DNA of 64,000 nucleotides from contig NZ_PJMS01000001.1 of NCBI RefSeq assembly GCF_002846555.1, positions 4,857,501 to 4,921,500 on the forward strand, given 5' to 3'. Both the position numbers and the translations under genes were made by a program. This document shows positions 50,656 through 59,451 of this stretch, one piece after another (position 1 is the stretch's first letter; the number at the start of each line of letters is the position of its first letter). The notes beneath the pieces are model-generated. The model searched no databases, was not told the DNA's origin, and worked only from the letters and a program-made list of their open reading frames with translations. Source of the stretch: Aquimarina sp. MAR_2010_214. Lineage in GTDB: Bacteria > Bacteroidota > Bacteroidia > Flavobacteriales > Flavobacteriaceae.

Positions 50656-51171
50656 ATGATATACCGTTTCAGAGTTATTCTGGATACAGAAGAAGATGTA
50701 TTTAGAGATATTGAAATAGAACAAGGAGCAACCTTAGAACAGTTTCATAATGTAATCACCCAATCTTTTGGTTTTGATGGAACAGAAATAGCTTCTTTTT
50801 ACATTAGTGATGATCAATGGAATCAAGGAGAAGAAATATCATTATTTGATATGAGTGATGGTAATCAGCCTGTTAGACTGATGAATGAAACTACTCTTAT
50901 TGATGTTGCTCATGAGGCCTCTCCCAGGCTAATTTATATCTATGATTTCTTAAGTATGTGGACATTTTTGGTAGAACTTGCAGAAATTGCCGAACATGAA
51001 AACGGAAGAGAATATCCAAACGTAATGTATATTCATGGTCAAATACCAGATCAGGCACCTGATAAAGAGTTTAAAGCAGAAAAATCAGATGACTTTAATG
51101 AAGATGAAAATGAAGGCTTTATGGATCTTGATGAATATGAAGATCTCGGGTTTGATGAAAATTGGAATTAA
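50656..51171 (+). CDS. Plasmid pRiA4b ORF-3-like protein
   Basis: A 171-residue cytoplasmic protein with the pRiA4b ORF-3 fold: IYRFRVILDTEEDVFRDIEI at the start, GATLEQFHNVITQSFGFDG, and LIYIYDFLSMWTFLVELAEI. The last 40 residues are very acidic. The family is widespread, sometimes annotated as a transposon passenger, but its function is unknown. No mobile element is recognisable around this copy. Confidence 0.85.
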   Translation: MIYRFRVILDTEEDVFRDIEIEQGATLEQFHNVITQSFGFDGTEIASFYISDDQWNQGEEISLFDMSDGNQPVRLMNETTLIDVAHEASPRLIYIYDFLSMWTFLVELAEIAEHENGREYPNVMYIHGQIPDQAPDKEFKAEKSDDFNEDENEGFMDLDEYEDLGFDENWN

Positions 51172-51301
51172 TTTAAGTAGTAAAGTTTCATAGAAACAAA
51201 GTCACTATATATATGAGTACCTTCTCAGAAATTTAAAAATATAACTAGAAGGCTTTATAACAATTAAAACCTCAAAATAAACTATAAACTCTGCTACTTA
51301 G

Positions 51302-51309
51302 TAGCTTTG
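51302..51309 (+). promoter_or_regulatory. -7 box upstream of the NdpA-like gene
   Basis: TAGCTTTG, perfect TAnnTTTG match, 13 nt before the ATG at 51323. The expected leader is about 7 nt. Confidence 0.5.
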
Positions 51310-51322
51310 AAACTTATAAAAA

Positions 51323-52381
51323 ATGATCAACTTATATAGCGCTCAGATCGAATCACTATCGGTTCATAGGGTTGGAAACAAGAATAAAAATGAAAATATA
51401 TTCTTGTCAGAATCTCCGTATGCCCTTAATGATGAATTAACTGCACTTCTAAAAGAGTATTTTTTTAAGCCTTTTAGAGAAAAAGAAGAAAATTATTTTC
51501 AATTTGCTAATGAGGTAGATATAGAATTTAATCCACTGTTTAAGATCGTAACCGAAATTTTTGAACATCCCTCTTCAGTTCATGAAAAATCTAAACGAAT
51601 TGCTTCATTATTATATGAACAATCCCAACACCCTCATATTAAAAGTGGCGAGGTGTATGTTACATATCTAGATAATGTAAATATAGATAATGAAAAAGTT
51701 GATGCTATTGGGATCTTTAAATCAGAATTAAAACATGATTTTCTTCAGTTTGACGAAAAAGAAAGTGATATTGAATTATTAATTCAACAAGGTGTAAACT
51801 TAAATAAGCTCGATAAAGGCTGTTTGATTTTTAATCATAAAAAAGAAGAAGGTTATAAAATCCTTTCTGTAGATTCTAATCGATATGATACCAAATATTG
51901 GTTAGAACACTTTTTAGGCGTAGAAGCTTTTGCCGATGAGAATTTTTACACTAAGAAATACATGAAATTCTGCCAGGATTTTGCAAAAGATGTTGTGCTT
52001 CCTGCCGAAGATAAAAAAGAAGAAGTGATGTTTATGAATCGTGCAGTAAACCACTTTGCTAAAAATGATGAATTTGAAGAGTCTGCATTTTTAAATGATG
52101 TAATCGATAATCCTGATTTGATTCCAGAATTTAAGCATTACAAAGTAGAAAAAGCACCAAAATACCAAATCGAAGACCTCACCTCCTTTCCTATTGCCAA
52201 TAACGCAGTAACTGCTGCTCGTAAAAAAATAAAAAATGTCATCAATCTAGACACTAATGTACAGATAAAAATGGATTTCATTAATCCAGAATCTGCAGAA
52301 AAATTTGTAGAAAAAGGATGGGATGAAGAGAAGCAAATGTATTACTATTTGGTATATTTCAATAAAGAGCAAAAAACCTAA
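51323..52381 (+). CDS. Nucleoid-associated protein NdpA (YejK-like)
   Basis: The 352-residue protein matches the NdpA/YejK family in layout: an N-terminal half with SAQIESLSVHRVGNK and YALNDELTALLKEYFFKPF, a central GEVYVTYLDNV and GIFKSELKHDF, and the C-terminal LEHFLGVEAFADENFYTKK. YejK of E. coli is nucleoid-associated; the molecular role is unclear. It lies 29 nt before the TauE-like gene and may be co-transcribed. Confidence 0.85.
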   Translation: MINLYSAQIESLSVHRVGNKNKNENIFLSESPYALNDELTALLKEYFFKPFREKEENYFQFANEVDIEFNPLFKIVTEIFEHPSSVHEKSKRIASLLYEQSQHPHIKSGEVYVTYLDNVNIDNEKVDAIGIFKSELKHDFLQFDEKESDIELLIQQGVNLNKLDKGCLIFNHKKEEGYKILSVDSNRYDTKYWLEHFLGVEAFADENFYTKKYMKFCQDFAKDVVLPAEDKKEEVMFMNRAVNHFAKNDEFEESAFLNDVIDNPDLIPEFKHYKVEKAPKYQIEDLTSFPIANNAVTAARKKIKNVINLDTNVQIKMDFINPESAEKFVEKGWDEEKQMYYYLVYFNKEQKT

Positions 52382-52410
52382 GAAAATAAAAAACTAATAG
52401 CTATCGTATT

Positions 52411-53130
52411 ATGGATTTTATTCTGGTTGGTATTATAGCTTTATTAGGGTCGGGATTAACATTTTTTTCTGGTTTTGGATTAGGTACATTATTGATGCCT
52501 GTGTTTGCACTATTCTTTCCTATAGATATTGCAATCGCTCTTACAGCAATTGTACATCTGCTTAATAACTTATTCAAATTAACCCTTGTTGGCAAAAAAG
52601 CTAATGTACAAACGGTACTACGCTTTGGTTTACCTGCAATTGTATTTGCCTTTTTCGGAGCTTATATATTAGGCAAAATCACCTATATAAAACCTATATT
52701 TTCATATACTATTGCTGATACCATTCACGAAATCACGGTGGTAAAAATATGTATAGCAACACTATTACTTTTTTTCTCCCTCTTTGATCTTATCCCAAAG
52801 CTAAAACGATTGGAGTTTGATATCAAATATTTACCTTGGGGTGGTGCGTTAAGTGGTTTTTTCGGGGGATTATCCGGTCATCAAGGGGCATTACGAACTG
52901 CTTTTTTAATTCGGGCAAAACTTAGTAAAGAAGCTTTTATTGCCACCGGAGTAGTTATTGCATGCTTTATTGATATCTCAAGACTCACTATATATGCAAA
53001 AGATCTTTTACAATTAGGAGATCAACTTAATTATCCTATGCTTATTGTCGCTACTGCAATGGCATTTATTGGAGCTTATATCGGCAACAAGTTTCTTAAA
53101 AAAATCACCATACATACGATTCAAATGTAA
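52411..53130 (+). CDS. TauE/SafE (TSUP) family membrane transporter
   Basis: The 239-residue protein has about seven helices and the two TauE/SafE half-repeats: FILVGIIALLGSGLTFFSGF with GLGTLLMPVFALFFPIDIAI, and WGGALSGFFGGLSGHQGALR in the second half. Family members export sulfite, sulfoacetate or other organic anions; the substrate here is unknown. It is the last chromosomal gene before the IS66 element, which starts directly behind its stop. Confidence 0.88.
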   Translation: MDFILVGIIALLGSGLTFFSGFGLGTLLMPVFALFFPIDIAIALTAIVHLLNNLFKLTLVGKKANVQTVLRFGLPAIVFAFFGAYILGKITYIKPIFSYTIADTIHEITVVKICIATLLLFFSLFDLIPKLKRLEFDIKYLPWGGALSGFFGGLSGHQGALRTAFLIRAKLSKEAFIATGVVIACFIDISRLTIYAKDLLQLGDQLNYPMLIVATAMAFIGAYIGNKFLKKITIHTIQM

Positions 53131-53184
53131 CCGTTCAGCAAACCACATATTGTATAGCTTGTGTTTGTGTTTTAGTTTTGCGAT

Positions 53185-53517
53185 ATGCAAAAACAAGATA
53201 CAAAAAGAAAACAACAGATGTATTCCATTATTAGATCTTGGAAAAAGAGTAAATTAGGTTTACGAGAATATGGAGAAAAACAAGGTATTACATATGGAGT
53301 CATGAAATATTGGCATAGGAAGTTTAAGGTAGAATTTCCAGAATCTAAGAAAAAAGTTTCAAAGAAAGAGCCTTCATTCATTCCAGTGGAAGTTTCTACT
53401 CCAATATCAATTGCTAAAGTAGTTTCTATTAAGGTTCATTATCCGAACGGAGTATTTTTGCAATGCCCTTCTGATATCTGTAAAAAGGAATTGAAAAATC
53501 TAATCACCCTTTTGTAA
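53185..53517 (+). CDS. tnpA: IS66 accessory protein TnpA
   Basis: A 110-residue basic protein with a helix-turn-helix start (WKKSKLGLREYGEKQGITYG, then YWHRKF) and the typical ending VHYPNGVFLQCPSDICKKEL. It is required with TnpB for IS66 transposition. Its stop overlaps the tnpB start (TAATG, one shared base). Confidence 0.88.
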   Translation: MQKQDTKRKQQMYSIIRSWKKSKLGLREYGEKQGITYGVMKYWHRKFKVEFPESKKKVSKKEPSFIPVEVSTPISIAKVVSIKVHYPNGVFLQCPSDICKKELKNLITLL

Positions 53518-53879
53518 TGTTTGGACTTACCACCACCCATCAGTTTCATTTGTATAGTAAATCTACTGATATGCGAAAAGGCTTTAATGGACTTTGTGGT
53601 TTGATACAAAACGATCTTTCTACATCTCCCACCAATGGCTCTGTATATATTTTCATCAATAAAACCCGTGATAAAGTAAAATTATTACACTGGAGTGGAA
53701 GCAGTTTCATATTGTATTACAAAAGATTAGAATCTGGCACTTTTGAAATTCCATATTATGATGAACAAGTAGACAGTATCTCCATAACGTATTCGCAGTT
53801 AGTATTACTAATCGATGGCATTTCTATTACTAATATAAGTAGAAGGAAACGTTATAAATCAGCAGCTAAAAATGTTTGA
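53517..53879 (+). CDS. tnpB: IS66 accessory protein TnpB
   Basis: The 120-residue protein has the conserved IS66 Orf2 pattern: YSKSTDMRKGFNGLCGLIQN, PTNGSVYIFINKTRDKVKLL and ILYYKRLESGTFEIP. It overlaps tnpC by 8 nt, so the three genes are probably translationally coupled. Confidence 0.93.
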   Translation: MFGLTTTHQFHLYSKSTDMRKGFNGLCGLIQNDLSTSPTNGSVYIFINKTRDKVKLLHWSGSSFILYYKRLESGTFEIPYYDEQVDSISITYSQLVLLIDGISITNISRRKRYKSAAKNV

Positions 53880-55422
53880 TTTTATTGGAAATAGGATGGC
53901 TTTTGAGTATCTTTATAATGTGGAAATCATACCTCATAATCCTTTGTCTGATAAACAATCTCTGCTGCAAGAAGCTTATGATACTCTTGTAAAAGAACAT
54001 CAAAAATTACAGTTTGATTATCAATATTTGCAACAACAATTATCAGAGCTTAAGCGAATGATTTTTGGTAGTAAAAGTGAGCGTTTTGTTTCATCAGATA
54101 CTGGACAGTTAGATTTATTTGTAGCACAATCACAAGTTTCTACTATTGGATCTGAACCTATTGAAATTAGCTATAAGAGAGAGCAACAAGTAGCAGAGAA
54201 GAGGCAGCCTGTTCGTACTTCACTTCCATCTCATTTACCACGAATAGAAGAAACTATAGAACCAGATGATATCATACCAGGAGCAACAAAGATTGGAGAA
54301 GAGATCACCGAGATATTAGAATACAACCCTTCCAGTATTTTTGTTAGAAGGATAATACGCCCTAAGTATATCTTAGCTGAACAAGAAAGAATAGTGATTG
54401 CATCACTACCATCACTTCCAATTCCAAAAGGGAATGCAGGAGCTGGATTACTAGCTCATATTATGGTTAGTAAATTTGTACATCACTTACCTTTTTATAG
54501 ACAACAACAAATATTCAAGAGTCAACATCTAGATATTAGTAGAGGAACACTTTGTAATTGGTTTAATACAACTACTACACTATTAGAACCATTATACAAT
54601 ACCTTACAAAAGGAACTTTTACAAAGTAATTACCTTCAGGTGGATGAATCACCGATAGGAGTTCAGGATACTACTAAAAAAGGAAAACTTCATATGGGAT
54701 ATCATTGGGTACATCACGCTCCAATAGAGCGATTAGTTTTATTCAAGTATGACCCCAGTCGATCCAGAAAAGTGCCTGAAGAGGTATTACAGGAGTATAC
54801 TGGAACCATTCAGACAGATGGATATTCAGGGTATCTAAATTTGAAAACCAAAGGAAGTATTACGTTATTGGCATGTATGGCACACGCCAGAAGGTATTTC
54901 GAAAAAGCACTGGATAATGATGCATCCAGAGCCAGCTATGTATTGGAACAAATTCAACGTCTATATGCTATGGAGCGAAAAACCAGAGAACGAAAAAGCA
55001 CTTTTGAACTCATAAAACGATATCGAGGGTTATATGCAGTTCCTGTTTTAAATAAACTAGAACACTGGCTTAAAGATCAAGTCTTACAAGTACTTCCTAA
55101 AAGTGCTATTGGAAAAGCTATTGGATATACCCTAAAATTATGGGATAAGCTAAAAAGATATACAACCGATGGTCGTTATGAAATTGATAATAACCTAGTG
55201 GAAAACACTATTAGACCGTTAGCATTAGGTAGAAAGAATTACTTGTTTTCCGGTTCTCATAAAGCGGCACAGAAAGCAGCTATCTTATATTCTTTCTTTG
55301 CGAGTTGCAAAATCAATAATATTGATCCTTACAGGTGGCTTAAAGATGTATTGGAGAAAATACAAGAACATAAAGCGAATCGGTTGAGTGAGCTATTACC
55401 TAATTATTGGGTGGCGCCATAA
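53872..55422 (+). CDS. tnpC: IS66 transposase TnpC
   Basis: The 516-residue DDE transposase has an N-terminal leucine-zipper-like coiled coil (about 35-70), the zinc-finger-like or linker region, and the catalytic core with LQVDESPIGV (first Asp), GTIQTDGYSGYLN (second Asp) and the Glu in YEIDNNLVENTIRPLALGR. It ends with the small IS66_C segment CKINNIDPYRWLKDVLEKI. Full length for the family and no frameshift. Confidence 0.95.
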   Translation: MFDFIGNRMAFEYLYNVEIIPHNPLSDKQSLLQEAYDTLVKEHQKLQFDYQYLQQQLSELKRMIFGSKSERFVSSDTGQLDLFVAQSQVSTIGSEPIEISYKREQQVAEKRQPVRTSLPSHLPRIEETIEPDDIIPGATKIGEEITEILEYNPSSIFVRRIIRPKYILAEQERIVIASLPSLPIPKGNAGAGLLAHIMVSKFVHHLPFYRQQQIFKSQHLDISRGTLCNWFNTTTTLLEPLYNTLQKELLQSNYLQVDESPIGVQDTTKKGKLHMGYHWVHHAPIERLVLFKYDPSRSRKVPEEVLQEYTGTIQTDGYSGYLNLKTKGSITLLACMAHARRYFEKALDNDASRASYVLEQIQRLYAMERKTRERKSTFELIKRYRGLYAVPVLNKLEHWLKDQVLQVLPKSAIGKAIGYTLKLWDKLKRYTTDGRYEIDNNLVENTIRPLALGRKNYLFSGSHKAAQKAAILYSFFASCKINNIDPYRWLKDVLEKIQEHKANRLSELLPNYWVAP

Positions 55423-55432
55423 AATTAAATAG

Positions 55433-55801
55433 TTAACGATCCATATAGTCTTGCCAGGTTACTAAGAGATACTTTTCTTTCTGGTTTTCTTTTAAATCCA
55501 GAAAACCATACTCATAGCAGAAAAGATATACCTGTCCTTTTTTGTTTTTCCAGTAATGCGTAAAATAAGTAGGATCAAAACCTTCTGATAATAGTTTTTC
55601 TTTGCGTACAGTTGACATCCCAGATTTATTATACGCTTTTAAGAGTTTTCTGTTCGTTTTAAGTTTCTTATCAATTGTGTAATATAGAGCTTCTTCTGAT
55701 TTGCGGTTTTGATATTGATGAGCAGATTTGCAATGTATAGAACAATATTTCTTATCGGATCTACCGATAATTTTAGAATTGCAGTGTGGACATATATTCA
55801 T
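55433..55801 (-). CDS. Zinc-ribbon protein, divergent from the integrase
   Basis: A 122-residue basic protein with an N-terminal four-cysteine zinc site (CPHCNSKIIGRSDKKYCSIHC) and a C-terminal segment, FDPTYFTHYWKNKKGQVYLF. The first part resembles small DUF2116-type Zn ribbons. I recall similar proteins in Flavobacteriia but no known function. It is transcribed away from the integrase over a shared 92-nt region that contains CGAAT/ATTCG repeats, so common regulation with the recombinase is possible. Its 3' end abuts the IS66 end. Confidence 0.7.
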   Translation of the reverse strand: MNICPHCNSKIIGRSDKKYCSIHCKSAHQYQNRKSEEALYYTIDKKLKTNRKLLKAYNKSGMSTVRKEKLLSEGFDPTYFTHYWKNKKGQVYLFCYEYGFLDLKENQKEKYLLVTWQDYMDR

Positions 55802-55893
55802 AATCTCAAATTAATTAAATAGTATACGAATCCTATTCGAATGTTATTCGACTAAAATACTACTATGATTTTTAAATACTGCATTTTTGTATC
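55802..55893. promoter_or_regulatory. Divergent promoter region with CGAAT/ATTCG repeats
   Basis: Between the zinc-ribbon gene and the integrase, CGAAT (55827-55831), the palindrome ATTCGAAT (55835-55842) and ATTCG (55846-55850) form a phased cluster with about 10-bp spacing. This is a candidate operator for both genes. The regulator is unknown; integron integrases are often SOS-controlled, but I cannot identify a LexA box for this phylum. Confidence 0.4.
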
Positions 55894-57021
55894 ATGAACC
55901 TCACCAAACATATCACCTTAAAGCATTTGCTGATTGGTAACCAAAAGATGATTGGGCTACAGTTTCATCCTGATAAGGTGATCCAGGCATTGATAAAAGA
56001 ACTCCCCAATCCTAAGTGGAGCAGAGAATTTGCGATGGTGTATATAATTCATACCAAAGAAAACTTGAATCATGTTTTTGAGAAATTTAGAGGTGTCGCT
56101 TGGATTAACGGAAATTCTTTTTTTAAAGAGAAAGTTATACGAGATAATGAGCCTGTCGACGTTAACTGGTATCGTAATAGAGCTAAAGCAGCTTCATATA
56201 GATATGTACCAGAAGCATATCTTCTGAAACTAGAACTCAAAAGATATGCCCTAAACACCTGTAAAATATACATCTCGTTATTTGAGAAGTTCATAAATCA
56301 GTATCCCGATAAGGATATTGTGGAATTATCAGAGCAGGAGATAAGAGCATATTTGCAATTACTTATTCGTCAAAAAAAATCTAATAGTTATATTAATCAA
56401 ACGATCAATAGCATTAAGTTTTATTACGAAGTAGTGATGGGAATGCCCAATCGATTTTATAGTATTGAAAGACCGAGAAAAGAACAAAAGCTTCCACAAG
56501 TAGTATCAAAAGAAGAAATTCTCGCTATGATTGCCAATACCAATAATATAAAACATCGTTGTATTATAAGCCTGTTATATTCTGCTGGATTACGAAGAAG
56601 TGAACTATTAGAATTAAAAATTCAAGATATAGATAGTAAGCGGATGCTAATTCATATTAAAAACGCAAAAAATAATAAAGACCGATATTCATTGTTATCA
56701 GAAACTGTGTTAAAAGAATTAAGAGTATATTATAAAGAGTGGAAACCACAAGAATACCTGTTTGAAGGATTAAAAGGAACTAAATATAGTGGAAGTAGTG
56801 TAAAAGAAATAGTAGTTAAGGCAGCGGAAAAATCGAAGATAAACAGGAGAGTAACTCCGCATATGTTAAGGCATAGTTTTGCTACTCATCTTTTAGAAAA
56901 TGGTACTGACTTAAGGTATATTCAGACGCTGCTAGGACATGGTAGTACAAAAACAACAGAAATTTATACTCAAGTGGCAATAAACAATTTCAAATCAATT
57001 AAAAATCCACTAGATTTGTAA
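55894..57021 (+). CDS. Tyrosine recombinase, integron-integrase-like
   Basis: A 375-residue tyrosine recombinase with all catalytic residues: Arg234 (SAGLRRSE), Lys259 (NAKNNKDR), His323 and Arg326 (HMLRHSFATHLL), His349 (LLGHGSTKTT) and Tyr358 (IYTQV). Residues 1-110 are a Bacteroidota-type N-terminal extension, and 110-205 form the SAM-like core-binding domain. The ending ..SIKNPLDL resembles the ..VRSPLD ending of IntI proteins. The extra IntI-specific loop between Lys and the HxxR box is not evident, so it is not a canonical IntI. It points towards the cassette array and ends next to the attI-like site. Confidence 0.9.
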   Translation: MNLTKHITLKHLLIGNQKMIGLQFHPDKVIQALIKELPNPKWSREFAMVYIIHTKENLNHVFEKFRGVAWINGNSFFKEKVIRDNEPVDVNWYRNRAKAASYRYVPEAYLLKLELKRYALNTCKIYISLFEKFINQYPDKDIVELSEQEIRAYLQLLIRQKKSNSYINQTINSIKFYYEVVMGMPNRFYSIERPRKEQKLPQVVSKEEILAMIANTNNIKHRCIISLLYSAGLRRSELLELKIQDIDSKRMLIHIKNAKNNKDRYSLLSETVLKELRVYYKEWKPQEYLFEGLKGTKYSGSSVKEIVVKAAEKSKINRRVTPHMLRHSFATHLLENGTDLRYIQTLLGHGSTKTTEIYTQVAINNFKSIKNPLDL

Positions 57022-57023
57022 TA

Positions 57024-57069
57024 AATACATGGAATGTAATAGCAATTGCTATTACAACATTGTTACCTG
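57024..57069 (+). other. attI-like recombination site with palindrome
   Basis: Directly after the integrase stop lies a perfect 22-bp palindrome (57035-57056, centre AGCAATTGCT). Next comes ATTACAAC, a 3-nt spacer ATT and GTTACCTG (57062-57069). The inverted AAC-NNN-GTT arrangement is the simple-site layout of attI1 (CTAAAAC-AAA-GTTAGGC). The GTT core belongs to cassette 1, because its complement CAGGTAAC begins the attC-like site ending that cassette. The palindrome may also end the integrase transcript. Confidence 0.65.
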
Positions 57070-57189
57070 CAAGCTGAAAATTCAATCGCACAGTCAAGCA
57101 CATTTCATTTTTTTCGTGCCTCAAAAAAAAAAAAGAGCTTGCCTTTTCCCAACGCTCACTCAGAACAAAAACCAGAATTAAATAGGAAT

Positions 57190-57243
57190 TTAAAAAAATG
57201 TCCGTAAATTTGTCCGTGTACGTAAAAACGTCCGTGAATAATT
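57190..57243 (+). promoter_or_regulatory. TCCGT repeats upstream of the methyltransferase
   Basis: TGTCCGT or CGTCCGT occurs three times (near 57199, 57210 and 57228), with ACGT between, immediately before the methyltransferase ATG. A TAAATTTG match to the -7 box lies among them. Such iterations could bind the fused integrase arm domain or a regulator and give feedback control of the restriction-modification pair (inference). Confidence 0.45.
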
Positions 57244-59451
57244 ATGGCAACAATTAATTTTTATTTAGACAAACCTGACAAAAAAGGGTTTGCACCAATT
57301 CATCTGCGAATAAACTGTAACGGAAGCCAAGTTAAGGTTTCTACAGGACAGAAAATAGAGCCGAAAAACTTCAATAAATCCAAACAAAAAGCGATTGGAT
57401 TGGGTGTGGAATCTCACGAAATCAATCATTATTTAGATTTCCTAAGAGAACGAGCGGACGAACTTTTGCACCACTCTAATAAAAAAACCTTTGTACAAGA
57501 CGAAGTTAAAAGCGTATTGAACGAACACATAGAAAATTACAAAGAAAATAGCAATGTAAATATTGTGAAAGAGCAAGTTGCGCTTTATGGAAAACCATTC
57601 ACTTTTGTAGATTTATTTGCTGGAGCTGGTGGTTTTAGTGAAGGTTTTTTGCAAGCTGAACATAACAATAAATTCTTCGATTTCGTTGTTGCTAACGATA
57701 TAAATGAAAATTGTGAATTAACTCACGTTGTCCGTTATAATCACCAATTAGGTTTGGATGCTGAGTTTTTAAAACAGGATATTACTGAACCTGACTTTTT
57801 AGACAATTTATTAGAAAAAATAGATGGACGTAAAATTGACGTTGTTTGTGGTGGACCACCTTGTCAAAGTTTCAGCCTTGCAGGAAAGCGAAAAAAATTC
57901 GATAAAAAAGACGACCTTTTTTCTCACTATTTAGAAGTCATTAAGGTTTTACAACCTAAATACTTTGTGATGGAAAATGTAAAAGGCATTTTGACCAAAG
58001 AAGGTGGTAAAATAAAAGAATTAATTATCAAAGAAATCAACTCTATTGTTGACATAAAAGAAATTCCATTACTAAATACATTCATCAAAAAAATACGAAA
58101 AGAATCAAATTCTTTCCTTTTTGATAGTATTGTAAAAAGGGTTGAACTTGAAAAACTACTTGAAAAAGACAAGGAAATTGGAAAAGCTGATTTCATCAGC
58201 TTTGTAGAGAATAGATTTAAAAAACTGACACCAAAAATTGCAGACTACAAAACCAGTAAAACGGACGAAAACATCAATACAATTCGTCACGGTTTCAACC
58301 TTTTGACTCGAACAAAAGAATGGGATAAATTAAAACGTGACATTATCAAAGAAAAAGATTTTTGCAATATCGATAGTGATGATTTCACAAATGCTTTTAC
58401 TGATTTTCTAACAGAAATAGGCTCTGAAAATGTTATTTCAAAAATTGAGAATTCTTTTAAAGCCTTAAAAGTTACAACAGGTTATAAAAAAGATTGTGAG
58501 GATATCATAACTGCATTAAAAATCTACACAACGTCCTTTGATGAATCTATTGAGATATTAAAATCTCATTGTAATAAATCGCAGAAAAAGGAATTAGAAA
58601 CTATTCTTGAAAGCATAAGACTTTATAAAATAGAACAACCATTTGTTGCTAACGCTTCAAATTATGGTGTTCCTCAAAATAGAGAAAGAGTCCTTTTTAT
58701 TGGTTGTCGCAAAGACCAAAAATATATTTCGGAAATCCCTGCAACGGTTTCAGAAGAAGAAAAAGTAACCATTTTTGAAGCTTTATACGATTTAGATTTT
58801 ATTGGTAATAACCAAGAAGCACATCGATATGAAGAAATTGATATTTCTGCTCAATACAACGGAACTGCAAAGAAAATGGCTAAACTTCTCAAAAAAAGAA
58901 AAATTGACGGAAAGCCTATTTCTAAAGGTGGAAAATCATTTGCAGAATGGTCAAAAAAAGGTAGATTAATTGAACGATTTAAGCCTCAAACAAAACCATT
59001 TTACGTCAAGAATACTGAAGGTTTGGAGAATGGAGAAAAATATTTTGACATCCTAAATAATCATAAAACAAGTAATCAAAACGAAACCGTAATTGAAAGA
59101 CTTGGAGTGATTTTAAAAAATGGTAACTATAGAAAATCACAAGCAGAACTTGAGAAATTAAATCTTTCAACAAACAAGAGAAATTACAATGTTTTAAAAC
59201 CAGACGAGCAAAGCTCTACAATAATGACTATTGCAGATGATTACATTCATTACAATTCGCCAAGGTCTTTAACAGTTAGAGAAATGGCACGTTTACAGTC
59301 CTTTGACGACTCTTTTGTATTTCAAGGAAAACGCTCAACAGGTGGGAATAATAGAAAAACAGAAGTGCCACAATATACTTTAGTTGGAAATGCTGTTCCG
59401 CCTTTATTAGCTAGAGCAGTCGCAAGTGAAATTTTAAAATATATCAAGTGA
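57244..59451 (+). CDS. Cytosine-C5 DNA methyltransferase fused to an integrase arm-binding domain
   Basis: The 735-residue protein is a chimera. Residues 1-100 (MATINFYLDKPDKKGFAPIH, then STGQKIEPKNFN) match the N-terminal arm-DNA-binding domain of Bacteroidota tyrosine integrases. The C5-methyltransferase begins at 119: motif I FTFVDLFAGAGGFSEGF, motif IV CGGPPCQSFS with catalytic Cys207, motif VI YFVMENVKG, motif VIII QNRERVLFIG, motif IX TVREMARLQSF and motif X VGNAVPPLLA. A helical insertion of about 200 residues separates VI and VIII. It should protect DNA against the adjacent MvaI/BcnI-like endonuclease. It overlaps that gene by 4 nt (GTGA). Confidence 0.92.
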   Translation: MATINFYLDKPDKKGFAPIHLRINCNGSQVKVSTGQKIEPKNFNKSKQKAIGLGVESHEINHYLDFLRERADELLHHSNKKTFVQDEVKSVLNEHIENYKENSNVNIVKEQVALYGKPFTFVDLFAGAGGFSEGFLQAEHNNKFFDFVVANDINENCELTHVVRYNHQLGLDAEFLKQDITEPDFLDNLLEKIDGRKIDVVCGGPPCQSFSLAGKRKKFDKKDDLFSHYLEVIKVLQPKYFVMENVKGILTKEGGKIKELIIKEINSIVDIKEIPLLNTFIKKIRKESNSFLFDSIVKRVELEKLLEKDKEIGKADFISFVENRFKKLTPKIADYKTSKTDENINTIRHGFNLLTRTKEWDKLKRDIIKEKDFCNIDSDDFTNAFTDFLTEIGSENVISKIENSFKALKVTTGYKKDCEDIITALKIYTTSFDESIEILKSHCNKSQKKELETILESIRLYKIEQPFVANASNYGVPQNRERVLFIGCRKDQKYISEIPATVSEEEKVTIFEALYDLDFIGNNQEAHRYEEIDISAQYNGTAKKMAKLLKKRKIDGKPISKGGKSFAEWSKKGRLIERFKPQTKPFYVKNTEGLENGEKYFDILNNHKTSNQNETVIERLGVILKNGNYRKSQAELEKLNLSTNKRNYNVLKPDEQSSTIMTIADDYIHYNSPRSLTVREMARLQSFDDSFVFQGKRSTGGNNRKTEVPQYTLVGNAVPPLLARAVASEILKYIK

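Larger units (their letters stand above)
53131..55432 (+). mobile_element. IS66-family insertion sequence
   Basis: The element consists of the three-gene set tnpA-tnpB-tnpC in close overlap on the plus strand. All three reading frames are intact, so the element may be active. I could not identify terminal inverted repeats: GTAACCGTTCAGC near 53128 looks IS66-like on the left, but no complement is visible on the right between the tnpC stop and 55440. The boundaries given are approximate. It sits between the housekeeping block and the integrase region. Confidence 0.85.

Noticed and set aside
52401..53381. Open frames around the TauE-IS66 boundary
   Set aside because: They overlap well-supported genes on the other strand or in other frames and lack family features.
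57035..57056. 22-bp palindrome as a CRISPR repeat or replication origin
   Set aside because: It occurs once, with no spacers or iterons; an attI or terminator role fits its position.
57927..58196. Minus-strand open frame inside the methyltransferase
   Set aside because: Shadow of the real gene.
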